Shown here piece after piece: positions 8,325-16,749 of a stretch of 64,000 bases of DNA (position 1 is the first letter of the stretch; every line of letters starts with the position of its first letter). This stretch comes from Antarcticibacterium arcticum (GTDB lineage: Bacteria; Bacteroidota; Bacteroidia; Flavobacteriales; Flavobacteriaceae), in assembly GCF_007993795.1 (NCBI RefSeq), contig NZ_CP042476.1, positions 2,542,001 to 2,606,000 of the forward strand, given 5' to 3'. The notes under the pieces are model-generated. The model searched no databases. It worked only from the letters and a program-made list of their open reading frames with translations, and was not told the origin of the DNA. The position numbers and the translations under genes are program-made.

Positions 8325-9875
8325 TTAATTGTTCGTCTCTGTATAAAAAATATTAAATTTCAATCTTTTGTCTGCATTGGGAGACAAGTTTCCATGCAGT
8401 ACAGTTCCTTTTGGCGATATAACCGAGGCAGTTGGCACTCTGTCAATCCCATCTACAGGCTGCCGTAGGGCAGCATAATTTATTACCTTTATATTTTGTG
8501 TAACCACAAGGCCCAATTTCACATTTTCGGTATCCTGATTCAGGATACGTCGTACATGTTCTGTTATTCTTACTTTATAAAAAATTCCATTTCCATCCTC
8601 ATCTCTCACCAGCAATGGAGAATGACTTCTCACTGCAAGATTTGGATTTTCAGATGCAGCACTTGGATCGGCCCCGTAATCTGCAAGTAATTGATTGGTT
8701 GCAAGATTATATAGCAGCACTCTTGAAGGTTCAGCTACTCCTCCGGGCACCCGTTCCTGGTTCACATAAAATGTTAGATTTGCTTCATTTACCAGCCAGT
8801 TTTTAGACCTTAATTCGGCCAATTCTGCTTCATCCTCAAATAACTCTATTACAGCCATGCTGCCTTCACCGCCTCTTAAAAATAAATTAGCAGCTCCGGG
8901 GGCATCACTTGAAGCAGCAATTTCCTGGGTTATTGAAGCAGGAAACGGCATAGTAAAAGTATTTACATTATTGTTTCCAAAATTGATCCTGAATGTACCA
9001 GGTGTTTCAACTTCCTCTCCATCTTCTTCTTCAATATTTGTAAAATACAGCACGATCCCCGCAGCAGAATCATTGAAGTTGAGAGTCATTAGTGAGCCAT
9101 CACCGTTTACCGGTTCAGCTTTAAAATAAAGACCTCTCAAAAAATTTCTGAAATTATTAGTATTCGACAATTCTGTAGAACCCGCTTTGTCAAGAATGTT
9201 CGTTTGGAAGAACTCTTTGGACAGGTTAATTCTCATACGGGGAGAAACCCTTGTAGTATCCAATTCCCCGGTTTCATTTCTTTGAAGATAAACAACTTCT
9301 CTGGGAGATGGGATGAAGGCCTGGTTCACATATATGGGATCACCAATAAGATTGCTTTCAAACAATGGGCCCTGATTTGAATAATAACGTTGACGGGATT
9401 CAAAATTGGCTTCAGGATCAAAGTCATTCAAAAAATATCCCGAACGGGTTATAGACAGTTTAAAGGGAGAATTTCCATAAATTGAATCCAGTTTATAAAC
9501 TGCATTTCCCTGGGCATCATTTTCCTGTTTTGTACTGAAGTAAGGCAATGTCAAAACCACGCTGTCCAACCTGGGTTCATTTCCGAAACTTGGATTGTTG
9601 GCCGAAAGTGAAAGTTGTGCAAGTACATTGGCCTGTTGCTGGCCATATACCGGCTCATTATATACCCCCAGTAATTGCACCGGCAAATTATTGGTTTGAA
9701 CGGGGCTTAATTTCTTATTATAAGCTACAACCCCGGCTTCATATTTTGGAAAGGCATTAAGCTGGCCACCTACAAGTTCACCACCTATAGTGTTGAAATC
9801 ATCATCACAACCGGTAAACACTAAAACCATTAAGGCAACTGCCGGAAGGTAGCGGAATCTTTTCAATAAAATCAT
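8325..9875 (-). CDS. DUF4270 lipoprotein
   Basis: The 516-residue product has a lipoprotein signal (hydrophobic VALMVLVFTGC, Cys at about residue 23). An acidic DDD follows the cysteine, resembling the Bacteroidota surface-export signal. The body is beta-rich with many N, T and S residues and shows no catalytic motif. Segments such as LDSVVLTLPY and VLLYNLATN are consistent with DUF4270, which is widespread in Flavobacteriia. To my knowledge, that family commonly sits between a glycogen-synthase-like gene and glmS, as here. The spacing is 14 bp from the upstream gene and 3 bp to glmS. Its function is unknown; a role in the outer envelope is inferred from the signal and operon. Confidence 0.85.
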   Translation of the reverse strand: MILLKRFRYLPAVALMVLVFTGCDDDFNTIGGELVGGQLNAFPKYEAGVVAYNKKLSPVQTNNLPVQLLGVYNEPVYGQQQANVLAQLSLSANNPSFGNEPRLDSVVLTLPYFSTKQENDAQGNAVYKLDSIYGNSPFKLSITRSGYFLNDFDPEANFESRQRYYSNQGPLFESNLIGDPIYVNQAFIPSPREVVYLQRNETGELDTTRVSPRMRINLSKEFFQTNILDKAGSTELSNTNNFRNFLRGLYFKAEPVNGDGSLMTLNFNDSAAGIVLYFTNIEEEDGEEVETPGTFRINFGNNNVNTFTMPFPASITQEIAASSDAPGAANLFLRGGEGSMAVIELFEDEAELAELRSKNWLVNEANLTFYVNQERVPGGVAEPSRVLLYNLATNQLLADYGADPSAASENPNLAVRSHSPLLVRDEDGNGIFYKVRITEHVRRILNQDTENVKLGLVVTQNIKVINYAALRQPVDGIDRVPTASVISPKGTVLHGNLSPNADKRLKFNIFYTETNN

Positions 9876-9889
9876 TCAGTTATAATTTC

Positions 9890-10702
9890 TTAATGTGATA
9901 AAACTTGGGAGTTGTAAAATTCCTGATAAGCAGATGAAAAATCCTCAGGACTTTTGTAATCTAAAACCGGCTTTTCCAGTTTTTTAAGGTATTTATTCAA
10001 TTCTTCCGGGATGTTGTCTCCGGCAATGATCACAGCATCAGAATTGTCTACCGCTGTTTTCATTATATTCACGTAATTAGGAGTTTTTAAATGTTTTACA
10101 TCTGAATTCTCCAACCCGTCAAAAAGCACTTTTTTATACATATCCTTATTTAACGTCTCGTCAAAACTTTGATTGTATATTGAGGTAACTATTCTTGAAG
10201 TGGCAAATAAAGGTTCTTTCCCGTAATAGTTTCTAAGATATAATGGTAAAAGGGAAGACAACCATCCATGGACGTGAATAATATCTGGCGCCCAGTTAAG
10301 TTTTTTTACAGTTTCAATAACCCCTTTTGCAAAGAAGATAGCTCTCTCATCATTGTCAGGGAACAATGTCCCCTCCTCATCTGTCAACGTAGCTTTTCTT
10401 TTAAAATAATCTTCATTATCTATAAAATAAACCTGCATTCTCTCTTTTGGAATAGAGGCTACTTTAATTATAAGAGGCATATCCAGGTCATCAATTACCA
10501 GATTCATTCCGGAAAGACGTATCACTTCGTGTAACTGGTGCCTTCTTTCATTGATGTTCCCGTAACGGGGCATAAAGATCCGGATTTGTCCCCCCAGGCC
10601 GTTTACCATTCTGGCGGCTTCAAAAGACATAGATGATATATCGGTTTCGGGCAGGTAAGGAATAACTTCAGATGATACGTACAATATCCTCTTATCTTTC
10701 AT
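9890..10702 (-). CDS. Glycogen/starch synthase-like protein, GT5 half only
   Basis: The 270-residue protein aligns by motif with the N-terminal Rossmann domain of GT5 glycogen synthases: ILYVSSEVIPYLPETD near the start, IFMPRYGNI, and APDIIHVHGWLSSLLPLYL (about 137-155). True GlgA proteins are about 470-490 residues and have a C-terminal GT1 domain; that half is absent. The KxGGL ADP-glucose loop near the N-terminus is replaced by TDISSMSFEAARMV. A full synthase activity therefore seems unlikely. It may be a binding or regulatory protein. It is the first gene of an operon with the DUF4270 gene and glmS, divergent from panC. Confidence 0.85.
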   Translation of the reverse strand: MKDKRILYVSSEVIPYLPETDISSMSFEAARMVNGLGGQIRIFMPRYGNINERRHQLHEVIRLSGMNLVIDDLDMPLIIKVASIPKERMQVYFIDNEDYFKRKATLTDEEGTLFPDNDERAIFFAKGVIETVKKLNWAPDIIHVHGWLSSLLPLYLRNYYGKEPLFATSRIVTSIYNQSFDETLNKDMYKKVLFDGLENSDVKHLKTPNYVNIMKTAVDNSDAVIIAGDNIPEELNKYLKKLEKPVLDYKSPEDFSSAYQEFYNSQVLSH

Positions 10703-10734
10703 ATATATTTTAGCTTTTGCGAATAAAAAACATG

Positions 10735-10742
10735 CAAAATTA
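10735..10742 (-). promoter_or_regulatory. Candidate -7 element for the GT5-like gene operon
   Basis: Minus-strand TAATTTTG matches TAnnTTTG and lies 32 nt before the ATG at 10702. No clear TTG box is found 17-23 nt upstream. Confidence 0.45.
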
Positions 10743-10773
10743 CAAAAATTTATGCAGTTTGCCAGTAATATCT

Positions 10774-10781
10774 TAAGTTTG
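10774..10781 (+). promoter_or_regulatory. Candidate -7 element for panC
   Basis: TAAGTTTG matches TAnnTTTG and lies 23 nt before the panC ATG. Together with 10735-10742 it gives two divergent start points in a 102-bp gap. No good -33 box is visible. Confidence 0.45.
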
Positions 10782-10804
10782 CACGCTGTTAATTTTATAA
10801 TAAA

Positions 10805-11656
10805 ATGCAGATTTATAGAGAGAAAGCCGCACTGCAGGGTGCAATTTCAGGGTTAAAACAGGAAAAAAAATCTATAGGCTTTGTCCCCACCATGGGAGCT
10901 TTGCACATAGGCCATCTTTCTCTTGTAAAACAGGCTGCAAGCCTTTGTGATGTTGTGGTGGTGAGCATTTTCATTAACCCTACCCAGTTTGATAATCCCA
11001 ACGACCTGCGTGATTACCCTCGTACCCTGGAGAATGATGTCTCCCTCCTTGAAGAACTAAATCTAAATATACTTGTTTTTGCCCCCAACGCCCAGGAATT
11101 ATATGGGGAAAAGATCGAGGCCGAACATTTTCTATTTGACGGCCTTGAACACGAAATGGAAGGGAAATTTCGCGCCGGGCATTTTAATGGGGTTGGTACC
11201 GTAGTGAAAAAATTATTTGAAATAGTAAAGCCGGACAAAGCTTTCTTTGGAGAAAAAGATTACCAGCAATTGCAGATAATTAAAAAACTGACCCAAAAAC
11301 ACTCGCTTCCAATAGAGATTATTGGTTGTCCTATAGACCGGGAAGTAAATGGCCTTGCAAGGAGTTCAAGAAATGAACGACTTAGCAGCGAAGTTCGCGA
11401 GGAAGCGTCTTTTATCTATAATACGTTATTACAGGTGCAGGTAAAATTTGGCACAGAAAGTGCAAAATCTATAAACGTCTGGGTTAAGGATCAATTTGAA
11501 GGACACCCGGTTCTAAAACTGGAATACTTTGAGATAGCAAATATAGACACCCTTAAAACAATAGAAACTAAAGAAGAAAATGCTCATTACCGGGCATTTA
11601 TTGCCGCTTTTGCGGGAGAAGTTAGGCTCATTGACAATATAGCCTTAAATTATTAA
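10805..11656 (+). CDS. panC: Pantothenate synthetase
   Basis: PanC joins pantoate and beta-alanine with ATP in the coenzyme A pathway. The 283-residue protein has the HIGH-type motif in FVPTMGALHIGHLSLV (about 27-42). FINPTQFDNPND, FDGLEHEMEGKFRAGHFNGVGTVV and FGEKDYQQLQII are all diagnostic of the family. The KMSKS-like region is GLARSSRNERL. Length is normal (about 280). It is followed after 9 bp by panD, which supplies beta-alanine, so the two adjacent genes encode consecutive inputs of one pathway. Confidence 0.98.
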   Translation: MQIYREKAALQGAISGLKQEKKSIGFVPTMGALHIGHLSLVKQAASLCDVVVVSIFINPTQFDNPNDLRDYPRTLENDVSLLEELNLNILVFAPNAQELYGEKIEAEHFLFDGLEHEMEGKFRAGHFNGVGTVVKKLFEIVKPDKAFFGEKDYQQLQIIKKLTQKHSLPIEIIGCPIDREVNGLARSSRNERLSSEVREEASFIYNTLLQVQVKFGTESAKSINVWVKDQFEGHPVLKLEYFEIANIDTLKTIETKEENAHYRAFIAAFAGEVRLIDNIALNY

Positions 11657-11665
11657 ATTTAAAGT

Positions 11666-12016
11666 ATGCAGATTCACGTTGTAAAATCCAAAATTCACAG
11701 GGTTAAATGTACAGGAGCCGATCTTAATTATATTGGCAGCATAACCATAGATGAAGATCTTATGGATGCCGCAAATATAATTGAAGGCGAAAAGGTGCAG
11801 ATTGTTAATAATAATAATGGGGAAAGACTTGAAACCTATGCCATACCCGGCCCAAGAAATTCGGGAGAGATTACCCTGAACGGTGCTGCTGCAAGAAGGG
11901 TGGCAAAGGGAGATGTGTTGATCCTTATCACCTATGCTATTATGGATATAGAAGAAGCCAAAGCCTTTAAACCTTCCCTGGTATTTCCCAATGAAGAAAA
12001 TAATCTCCTCAATTAA
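11666..12016 (+). CDS. panD: Aspartate 1-decarboxylase proenzyme
   Basis: PanD makes beta-alanine from aspartate with a pyruvoyl cofactor. The 116-residue proenzyme has the self-cleavage site at Gly24-Ser25 within LNYIGSITIDEDLM, where Ser25 becomes the pyruvoyl group. NGERLETYAIPG and NGAAARRV are conserved blocks. It lies between panC (9 bp) and the flippase-like gene (3 bp) in one operon. Bacteria usually need a PanZ-like factor or slow autocatalysis for maturation; none is visible here. Confidence 0.98.
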   Translation: MQIHVVKSKIHRVKCTGADLNYIGSITIDEDLMDAANIIEGEKVQIVNNNNGERLETYAIPGPRNSGEITLNGAAARRVAKGDVLILITYAIMDIEEAKAFKPSLVFPNEENNLLN

Positions 12017-12019
12017 TTC

Positions 12020-12985
12020 TTGAAAAGATCAACAAAACAAGCCCTTAAGGTCATACTCCCACTTTTGCTGGGAGTTTTTTTAATTTGGTACTCCCTGAAA
12101 AGTGCTACCCCGTTGGAAAGGGAACAGTTAATGGAAAATATTGCCGCCGCGAATCCCGGGTGGATCTTTCTCTCCCTGTTATTTGGTTTACTGGCGCATC
12201 TTTCCCGCGCATATCGCTGGAAATTCCTGCTGGCTCCCATGGGATACAAACCCAGATTTTTAAACAGTTTTATGGCAGTTATGGTTGGATACCTTGCCAA
12301 TTTTGGAATTCCCCGCTCCGGTGAAGTGCTAAGGGCGGTAACAATTTCCAGCTATGAAGATATTCCTTTCGAAAAAGCCTTTGGAACCATCATTTCTGAA
12401 AGAATCGCCGATTTCCTCATGCTGTTGCTTGTAATTGGGTTTGCCTTTCTGCTCCAAACAGAATATTTGGTTACCTATTTTGAAGAAAATGAAATCAATC
12501 CATTGCTTACCGTAGCAATATTATTTGGATTGCTGGCCATTGGGATAGTGATCCTGAAGCAAATAAAAAGGTCAAAACATGGCTTTTTTGTAAAGATCAG
12601 GAAGTTTGCCAAAGGCCTTTTGGAAGGGATGAGAAGTATTTTAAAAATGAAAAACAAAGGGGCTTTCATCTTTCACACCTTCTTCATTTGGATAATGTAT
12701 ATCCTCATGTTCTACATCCTCATTTTTACGGTTCCGGAAACGGCAGGTATGTCTTTTGGCGTGGTTATGGTAGCTTTTGTTGTGGGTTCTTTCGCAATTT
12801 CGGCCACCAATGGCGGGATAGGAGTTTACCCAATTGCCATTGGAGCCAGTTTATTACTTTTTAATATAAGCAAGCAAGGAGGCGAAGCATTTGGATGGAT
12901 CACCTGGGGGACCCAAACTCTTTTGGTGATTGTGATAGGCGGATTATCCTTTCTTTTTCTTCCCGTTTTCAACGGTAAGAAATAA
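12020..12985 (+). CDS. Lysylphosphatidylglycerol synthase-type TM protein (UPF0104/YbhN-like)
   Basis: This 321-residue integral membrane protein begins MKRSTKQALKVILPLLLGVFLIWYSL and has about eight hydrophobic segments. The motif LSRAYRWKFLLAPMGYKP (about 61-78) and the block GVYPIAIGASLLLF near the C-terminus are typical of the LPG_synthase_TM family. It has only the transmembrane domain; the cytosolic aminoacyl-transferase domain of MprF is missing. It is therefore likely a lipid-transport or lipid-linked-sugar protein, not a synthase. The start chosen is TTG at 12020, 3 bp after the panD stop; no in-frame ATG precedes the first helix. The exact function is unknown. Confidence 0.85.
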   Translation: MKRSTKQALKVILPLLLGVFLIWYSLKSATPLEREQLMENIAAANPGWIFLSLLFGLLAHLSRAYRWKFLLAPMGYKPRFLNSFMAVMVGYLANFGIPRSGEVLRAVTISSYEDIPFEKAFGTIISERIADFLMLLLVIGFAFLLQTEYLVTYFEENEINPLLTVAILFGLLAIGIVILKQIKRSKHGFFVKIRKFAKGLLEGMRSILKMKNKGAFIFHTFFIWIMYILMFYILIFTVPETAGMSFGVVMVAFVVGSFAISATNGGIGVYPIAIGASLLLFNISKQGGEAFGWITWGTQTLLVIVIGGLSFLFLPVFNGKK

Positions 12986-13021
12986 TAACTATCTTGTGTT
13001 CACCATTTTAAAACTTAACCT

Positions 13022-14170
13022 ATGATAAAAAAATTACTTTTCTTAGTTGTTTTGGCAGCTCCATACATTACCTCTGCCCAAACAATTTACCAAACCCTTA
13101 AGTCTTCCAAACTGGGAGAAAGCCGGGAGCTAAAGATACAGCTGCCGCGCAATTATGAACAAAATAAAGAGAAAACCTATCCGGTTTTAATTGTTTTGGA
13201 TGCAGATTATCTTTTTGAACCTGTAGCCGGAAATGTAGATTATTACTCGTACTGGGAGGATATCCCAGAACTTATTGTAGTTGGCGTTAATCAATTAACC
13301 TCCAGAGATAATGATGCTGCTTATGATGAACAAACTTTTTTACCTACGGGAAAAGGAGCTGCATTTTTTGAATTTCTGGGAATGGAATTGATGAAATATA
13401 TTGATGACACCTATAGAACGGCTCCCTTCCGGGCTATTGTGGGACATGATTATACTGCAAATTTCATCAACTACTACCTTTTAAAAGAAAAGCCGCTGTT
13501 TCAGGGGTATATTAACCTTAGTCCCGATCTTGCTCCGGAAATGGCAGATAGAATTACCAGTTCGCTTACAAGGTCCACCAATCCTACCTGGTTTTATCTC
13601 GCAACCGCATCAGAGGATATTTCTTCCCTTAAGGAGCAAATTCTTAGTTTTGATGCAAAGATCAAAAGTATCGACAATAAAAACCTGCATTATACATTTG
13701 ATAATTTTAATGAAGGCACCCATTACACTTTAGTGGGAAATGCGATTCCCAGGGCTATTGAGCAAATGTTTCAGGCATACAGGCCTATATCCATTCAGGA
13801 TTACAACCGTACGTTGCTGCAAACATCTGTTTCCGGTCATGATTACCTGGTAGAAAAATATGCCAATATCAAATCCCTGTTTGGCGTTGATAAACAAATA
13901 CGTATCAACGATTTTATGGCGGTTTATAATGCGATGGAAAAAACCCGAAATTGGGAAGAAATAAATAAACTTTCAAAACTCGCAGCCAAACATTATCCAA
14001 AAACCATGTTGGCCACTTTTTTTGAGGCGAGGTATGAAGAGGAAACCGGAAATCCAAAAAGAGCCATGAAGAGTTATCAGAAAGCTTATGGGCAGGAGCC
14101 AATTGGTTTTATAACTATTGATTTCATGCTTGATAAGGCCGAAAGTATTAAGCAGGACTTCGGATACTAA
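13022..14170 (+). CDS. Secreted alpha/beta hydrolase-fold (esterase D-like) protein
   Basis: The 382-residue protein has a signal peptide (MIKKLLFLVVLAAPYITSAQ, cleavage near residue 20). The following domain resembles enterochelin esterase/esterase D proteins (KIQLPRNYEQNKEKTYPVLIVLDADYLF). Where that family has GxSxG, this protein reads AIVGHDYTANF, so the nucleophile position holds Asp143 (codon GAT). The histidine region may be EGTHYTLVG. The C-terminal third (about 290-382) looks like a TPR-type helical repeat. With Asp for Ser it may be inactive as a serine esterase or use another chemistry. It lies between the flippase-like gene and radA. Confidence 0.8.
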   Translation: MIKKLLFLVVLAAPYITSAQTIYQTLKSSKLGESRELKIQLPRNYEQNKEKTYPVLIVLDADYLFEPVAGNVDYYSYWEDIPELIVVGVNQLTSRDNDAAYDEQTFLPTGKGAAFFEFLGMELMKYIDDTYRTAPFRAIVGHDYTANFINYYLLKEKPLFQGYINLSPDLAPEMADRITSSLTRSTNPTWFYLATASEDISSLKEQILSFDAKIKSIDNKNLHYTFDNFNEGTHYTLVGNAIPRAIEQMFQAYRPISIQDYNRTLLQTSVSGHDYLVEKYANIKSLFGVDKQIRINDFMAVYNAMEKTRNWEEINKLSKLAAKHYPKTMLATFFEARYEEETGNPKRAMKSYQKAYGQEPIGFITIDFMLDKAESIKQDFGY

Positions 14171-14195
14171 TTATATAAACTGCTTCAGAATTTTT

Positions 14196-15560
14196 ATGGC
14201 CAAGACCAAAACTACTTTTTATTGTCAAAATTGCGGGGCACAACATTCTAAATGGCAGGGACAGTGCAGCTCCTGTAAGGAATGGAACACCCTTGTAGAG
14301 GAAATAGTCCAGAAACCCGACCAAAAAGACTGGAAACCAAAGGAAACCAGGGAAGTGAAACGCACCCCGGTGCCCTTAAGAATTACAGAAATTGAGGTGG
14401 GAAATGAGCCAAGGCTCACTACAAATAATACAGAGTTGGACCGGGTCCTGGGTGGGGGCCTGGTACCGGGCTCACTTACGCTACTTGGAGGAGAGCCCGG
14501 GATAGGTAAGAGTACCCTGTTACTCCAGATCTCCCTGCACCTTTCTCAAAAAACCCTGTACGTCTCTGGTGAGGAAAGCCAGCAACAAATTAAAATGCGG
14601 GCAGAACGTATTAATCCCAATCCCGCCAACTGTTTCATTTTAACTGAAACAAAGACACAGAATATCTTCAGGCAAATTGAAAGCCTGCAGCCTGAAATAG
14701 TTATTATAGATTCCATCCAAACCCTGCATACAGACTATATCGAGAGCTCTCCCGGAAGCATCTCTCAAATACGGGAATGTACAGCAGAGCTTATTAAATA
14801 TGCAAAGGAAACCGGTGTGCCGGTAATTCTTATTGGGCATATTACCAAAGAAGGCAGTATCGCAGGACCAAAAGTTCTGGAGCATATGGTGGACACTGTT
14901 TTGCAGTTTGAAGGAGACCGGAACCATGTATACAGGATACTGAGGGCACATAAGAACCGGTTTGGGTCTACACAGGAACTTGGAATTTACGAAATGCAGG
15001 GAAGCGGCCTAAGGGAAGTCTCAAATCCTTCAGAAATTTTGATCTCCAAAAATGATGAAGGCCTTAGTGGTACGGCCATAGCTTCTACTCTTGAAGGTAT
15101 GCGCCCGTTAATGATTGAGATTCAGGCTTTGGTAAGTTCGGCTGTATATGGCACTCCCCAACGCTCTACCACGGGGTATAATGCCAAACGGCTAAACATG
15201 CTGCTCGCGGTTCTCGAAAAACGGGCCGGGTTCAGGCTGGGAGCCAAAGATGTTTTTCTCAATGTAACGGGAGGTATCTCGGTTGATGATCCTGCAATAG
15301 ATCTCGCGGTTATCGCGGCTATTTTATCTTCCAATGAAGATATTTATATTGAAAAGGACATTTGCTTTGCTGCAGAGGTTGGCCTTGCGGGAGAAATAAG
15401 GCCGGTGACACGCGCAGAACAACGCATTTTGGAGGCCGAAAAACTCGGATTTGCAACTATTATGGTTTCAAAACAAACCAAATTACCAAAGACCCATTAT
15501 GCTATTCGAATTCAAAAGGTAGCGAGAATAGAGGACGTGGTGACCTATTTATTTGGCTAA
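14196..15560 (+). CDS. radA: DNA repair protein RadA
   Basis: RadA is a RecA-like helicase that helps branch migration in recombinational repair. The start at 14196 gives 454 residues, close to the usual 450-460. The longer upstream frame overlaps the previous gene and adds no conserved sequence. A C4 zinc finger occupies residues 10-27 (Cys10, 13, 24, 27), Walker A GEPGIGKS is at 99-106, and the RadA-specific KNRFG motif is in RAHKNRFGST. The Lon-like C-terminal domain contains GGISVDDPAIDLAVIAAILSS. It lies just after the esterase-like gene (25 bp). Confidence 0.97.
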   Translation: MAKTKTTFYCQNCGAQHSKWQGQCSSCKEWNTLVEEIVQKPDQKDWKPKETREVKRTPVPLRITEIEVGNEPRLTTNNTELDRVLGGGLVPGSLTLLGGEPGIGKSTLLLQISLHLSQKTLYVSGEESQQQIKMRAERINPNPANCFILTETKTQNIFRQIESLQPEIVIIDSIQTLHTDYIESSPGSISQIRECTAELIKYAKETGVPVILIGHITKEGSIAGPKVLEHMVDTVLQFEGDRNHVYRILRAHKNRFGSTQELGIYEMQGSGLREVSNPSEILISKNDEGLSGTAIASTLEGMRPLMIEIQALVSSAVYGTPQRSTTGYNAKRLNMLLAVLEKRAGFRLGAKDVFLNVTGGISVDDPAIDLAVIAAILSSNEDIYIEKDICFAAEVGLAGEIRPVTRAEQRILEAEKLGFATIMVSKQTKLPKTHYAIRIQKVARIEDVVTYLFG

Positions 15561-15599
15561 GTATGGCATAATTACTGCATATTCAATGCGCCAAAAGAA

Positions 15600-16742
15600 A
15601 TGAGAATGCAACGATGGAAATTAATTATTATCCCGGTCCTGTTACTGTTTTTTATAAGCTGCTCCCAGCTTAATAAAGCGACAGACCTTATTACCAACCC
15701 CACTGCAAAGGAACGTTATAAGCGGGATCTTAAAATTTCAGATGAACTCTTCCTTCTCTGGGAGAATCAGGGCACATTGGCCTTACAGGATAGTGTAAAA
15801 ATAAAAACCCCCTATTTTCAGGAAGGACATTTCAAGCCTAAAACTTTCCCCGTGTTGTCTTATGATATGGAATTGAAAGCGGGAGAAAAGCTGGATATTA
15901 GGGTGGATGCCGACAGCACTTTTAACCTTGTATTTATTGACCTTTTATTACGGGAGAACGACTCGCTTCGCACTTTTAAAAAGGTGGCAACTTCCAATTT
16001 TGATCGTAAAAATCTTTCAGAAGAAATTGAAGAATCTGGCACCTATAAAGTTGTGATTCAACCTGAGATAAATGCATTTACAACTTTCAGCATTAAAATT
16101 GAAACAACACCTGTATATGAATTTCCCGTGGCAGGTGCAGGAAACAAAAATATTCAAAGCTTTTGGGGAGCAAACCGTGATGCGGGAAGAAGATCTCACG
16201 AGGGAATAGACATCTTTGCCGCCAGGGGAACCCCTGTTATCGCGGTAACCGATGGCCAGATCTCTTCCTCGGGTGAAAGAGGCCTTGGCGGGAAACAAGT
16301 TTGGATAAGGGACCGTAAGCGTAACCAATCGCTTTACTATGCCCATTTAGACAGTATTATGCCTTTAGCCAATAATCGGGTAAAAACCGGGGATACCATA
16401 GGATTTGTGGGAAATACCGGAAATGCCAGATCTACACCACCACATCTTCATTTCGGACTTTATAAAGGATACAGGGGTGCTATTGACCCACTCCCGCATG
16501 TATTCCAGATAGCTAAAGCCGAATTTAAACCTACTGCATCTTTGCCGGATAATTTAAATTTTGTTACCAGGACGGTTGCTAATTTAAGAGACCTTCCGGC
16601 TACCAAGGGCTCCGGAATTATTGCCAACCTACAGCCCAATGATACCCTGGTCATGTTGGGCAAGGCCAACGACTGGTACCATATTCGCACTTTTAACCAA
16701 CAGGCGGGATTTATCCATGAAAGCCTGATAGCTCCGCTATAA
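15600..16742 (+). CDS. M23 family metallopeptidase lipoprotein with SH3 domain
   Basis: The 380-residue protein is probably a peptidoglycan endopeptidase. It starts MRMQRWKLIIIPVLLLFFISCSQ, a lipoprotein signal with Cys near residue 21. The LytM/M23 core has RRSHEGIDIFA (first His and Asp zinc ligands, about 195-205) and HLHFGLYKGYRG (second HxH, about 280). A C-terminal SH3-type domain (NLRDLPATKGSGIIANL...WYHIRT) probably binds the cell wall. The zinc ligands are intact, so activity is expected. It converges on the aldo/keto reductase gene, with 7 bp between stops. Confidence 0.92.
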   Translation: MRMQRWKLIIIPVLLLFFISCSQLNKATDLITNPTAKERYKRDLKISDELFLLWENQGTLALQDSVKIKTPYFQEGHFKPKTFPVLSYDMELKAGEKLDIRVDADSTFNLVFIDLLLRENDSLRTFKKVATSNFDRKNLSEEIEESGTYKVVIQPEINAFTTFSIKIETTPVYEFPVAGAGNKNIQSFWGANRDAGRRSHEGIDIFAARGTPVIAVTDGQISSSGERGLGGKQVWIRDRKRNQSLYYAHLDSIMPLANNRVKTGDTIGFVGNTGNARSTPPHLHFGLYKGYRGAIDPLPHVFQIAKAEFKPTASLPDNLNFVTRTVANLRDLPATKGSGIIANLQPNDTLVMLGKANDWYHIRTFNQQAGFIHESLIAPL

Positions 16743-16749
16743 ATTCAGT

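Noticed and set aside
12013..12300. Minus-strand frame opposite the flippase-like gene
   Set aside because: The plus-strand frame has clear membrane helices and operon spacing; this is antisense.
14118..14195. Upstream extension of radA
   Set aside because: It overlaps the previous gene, and the conserved RadA start MAKTKTTFYC is at 14196.
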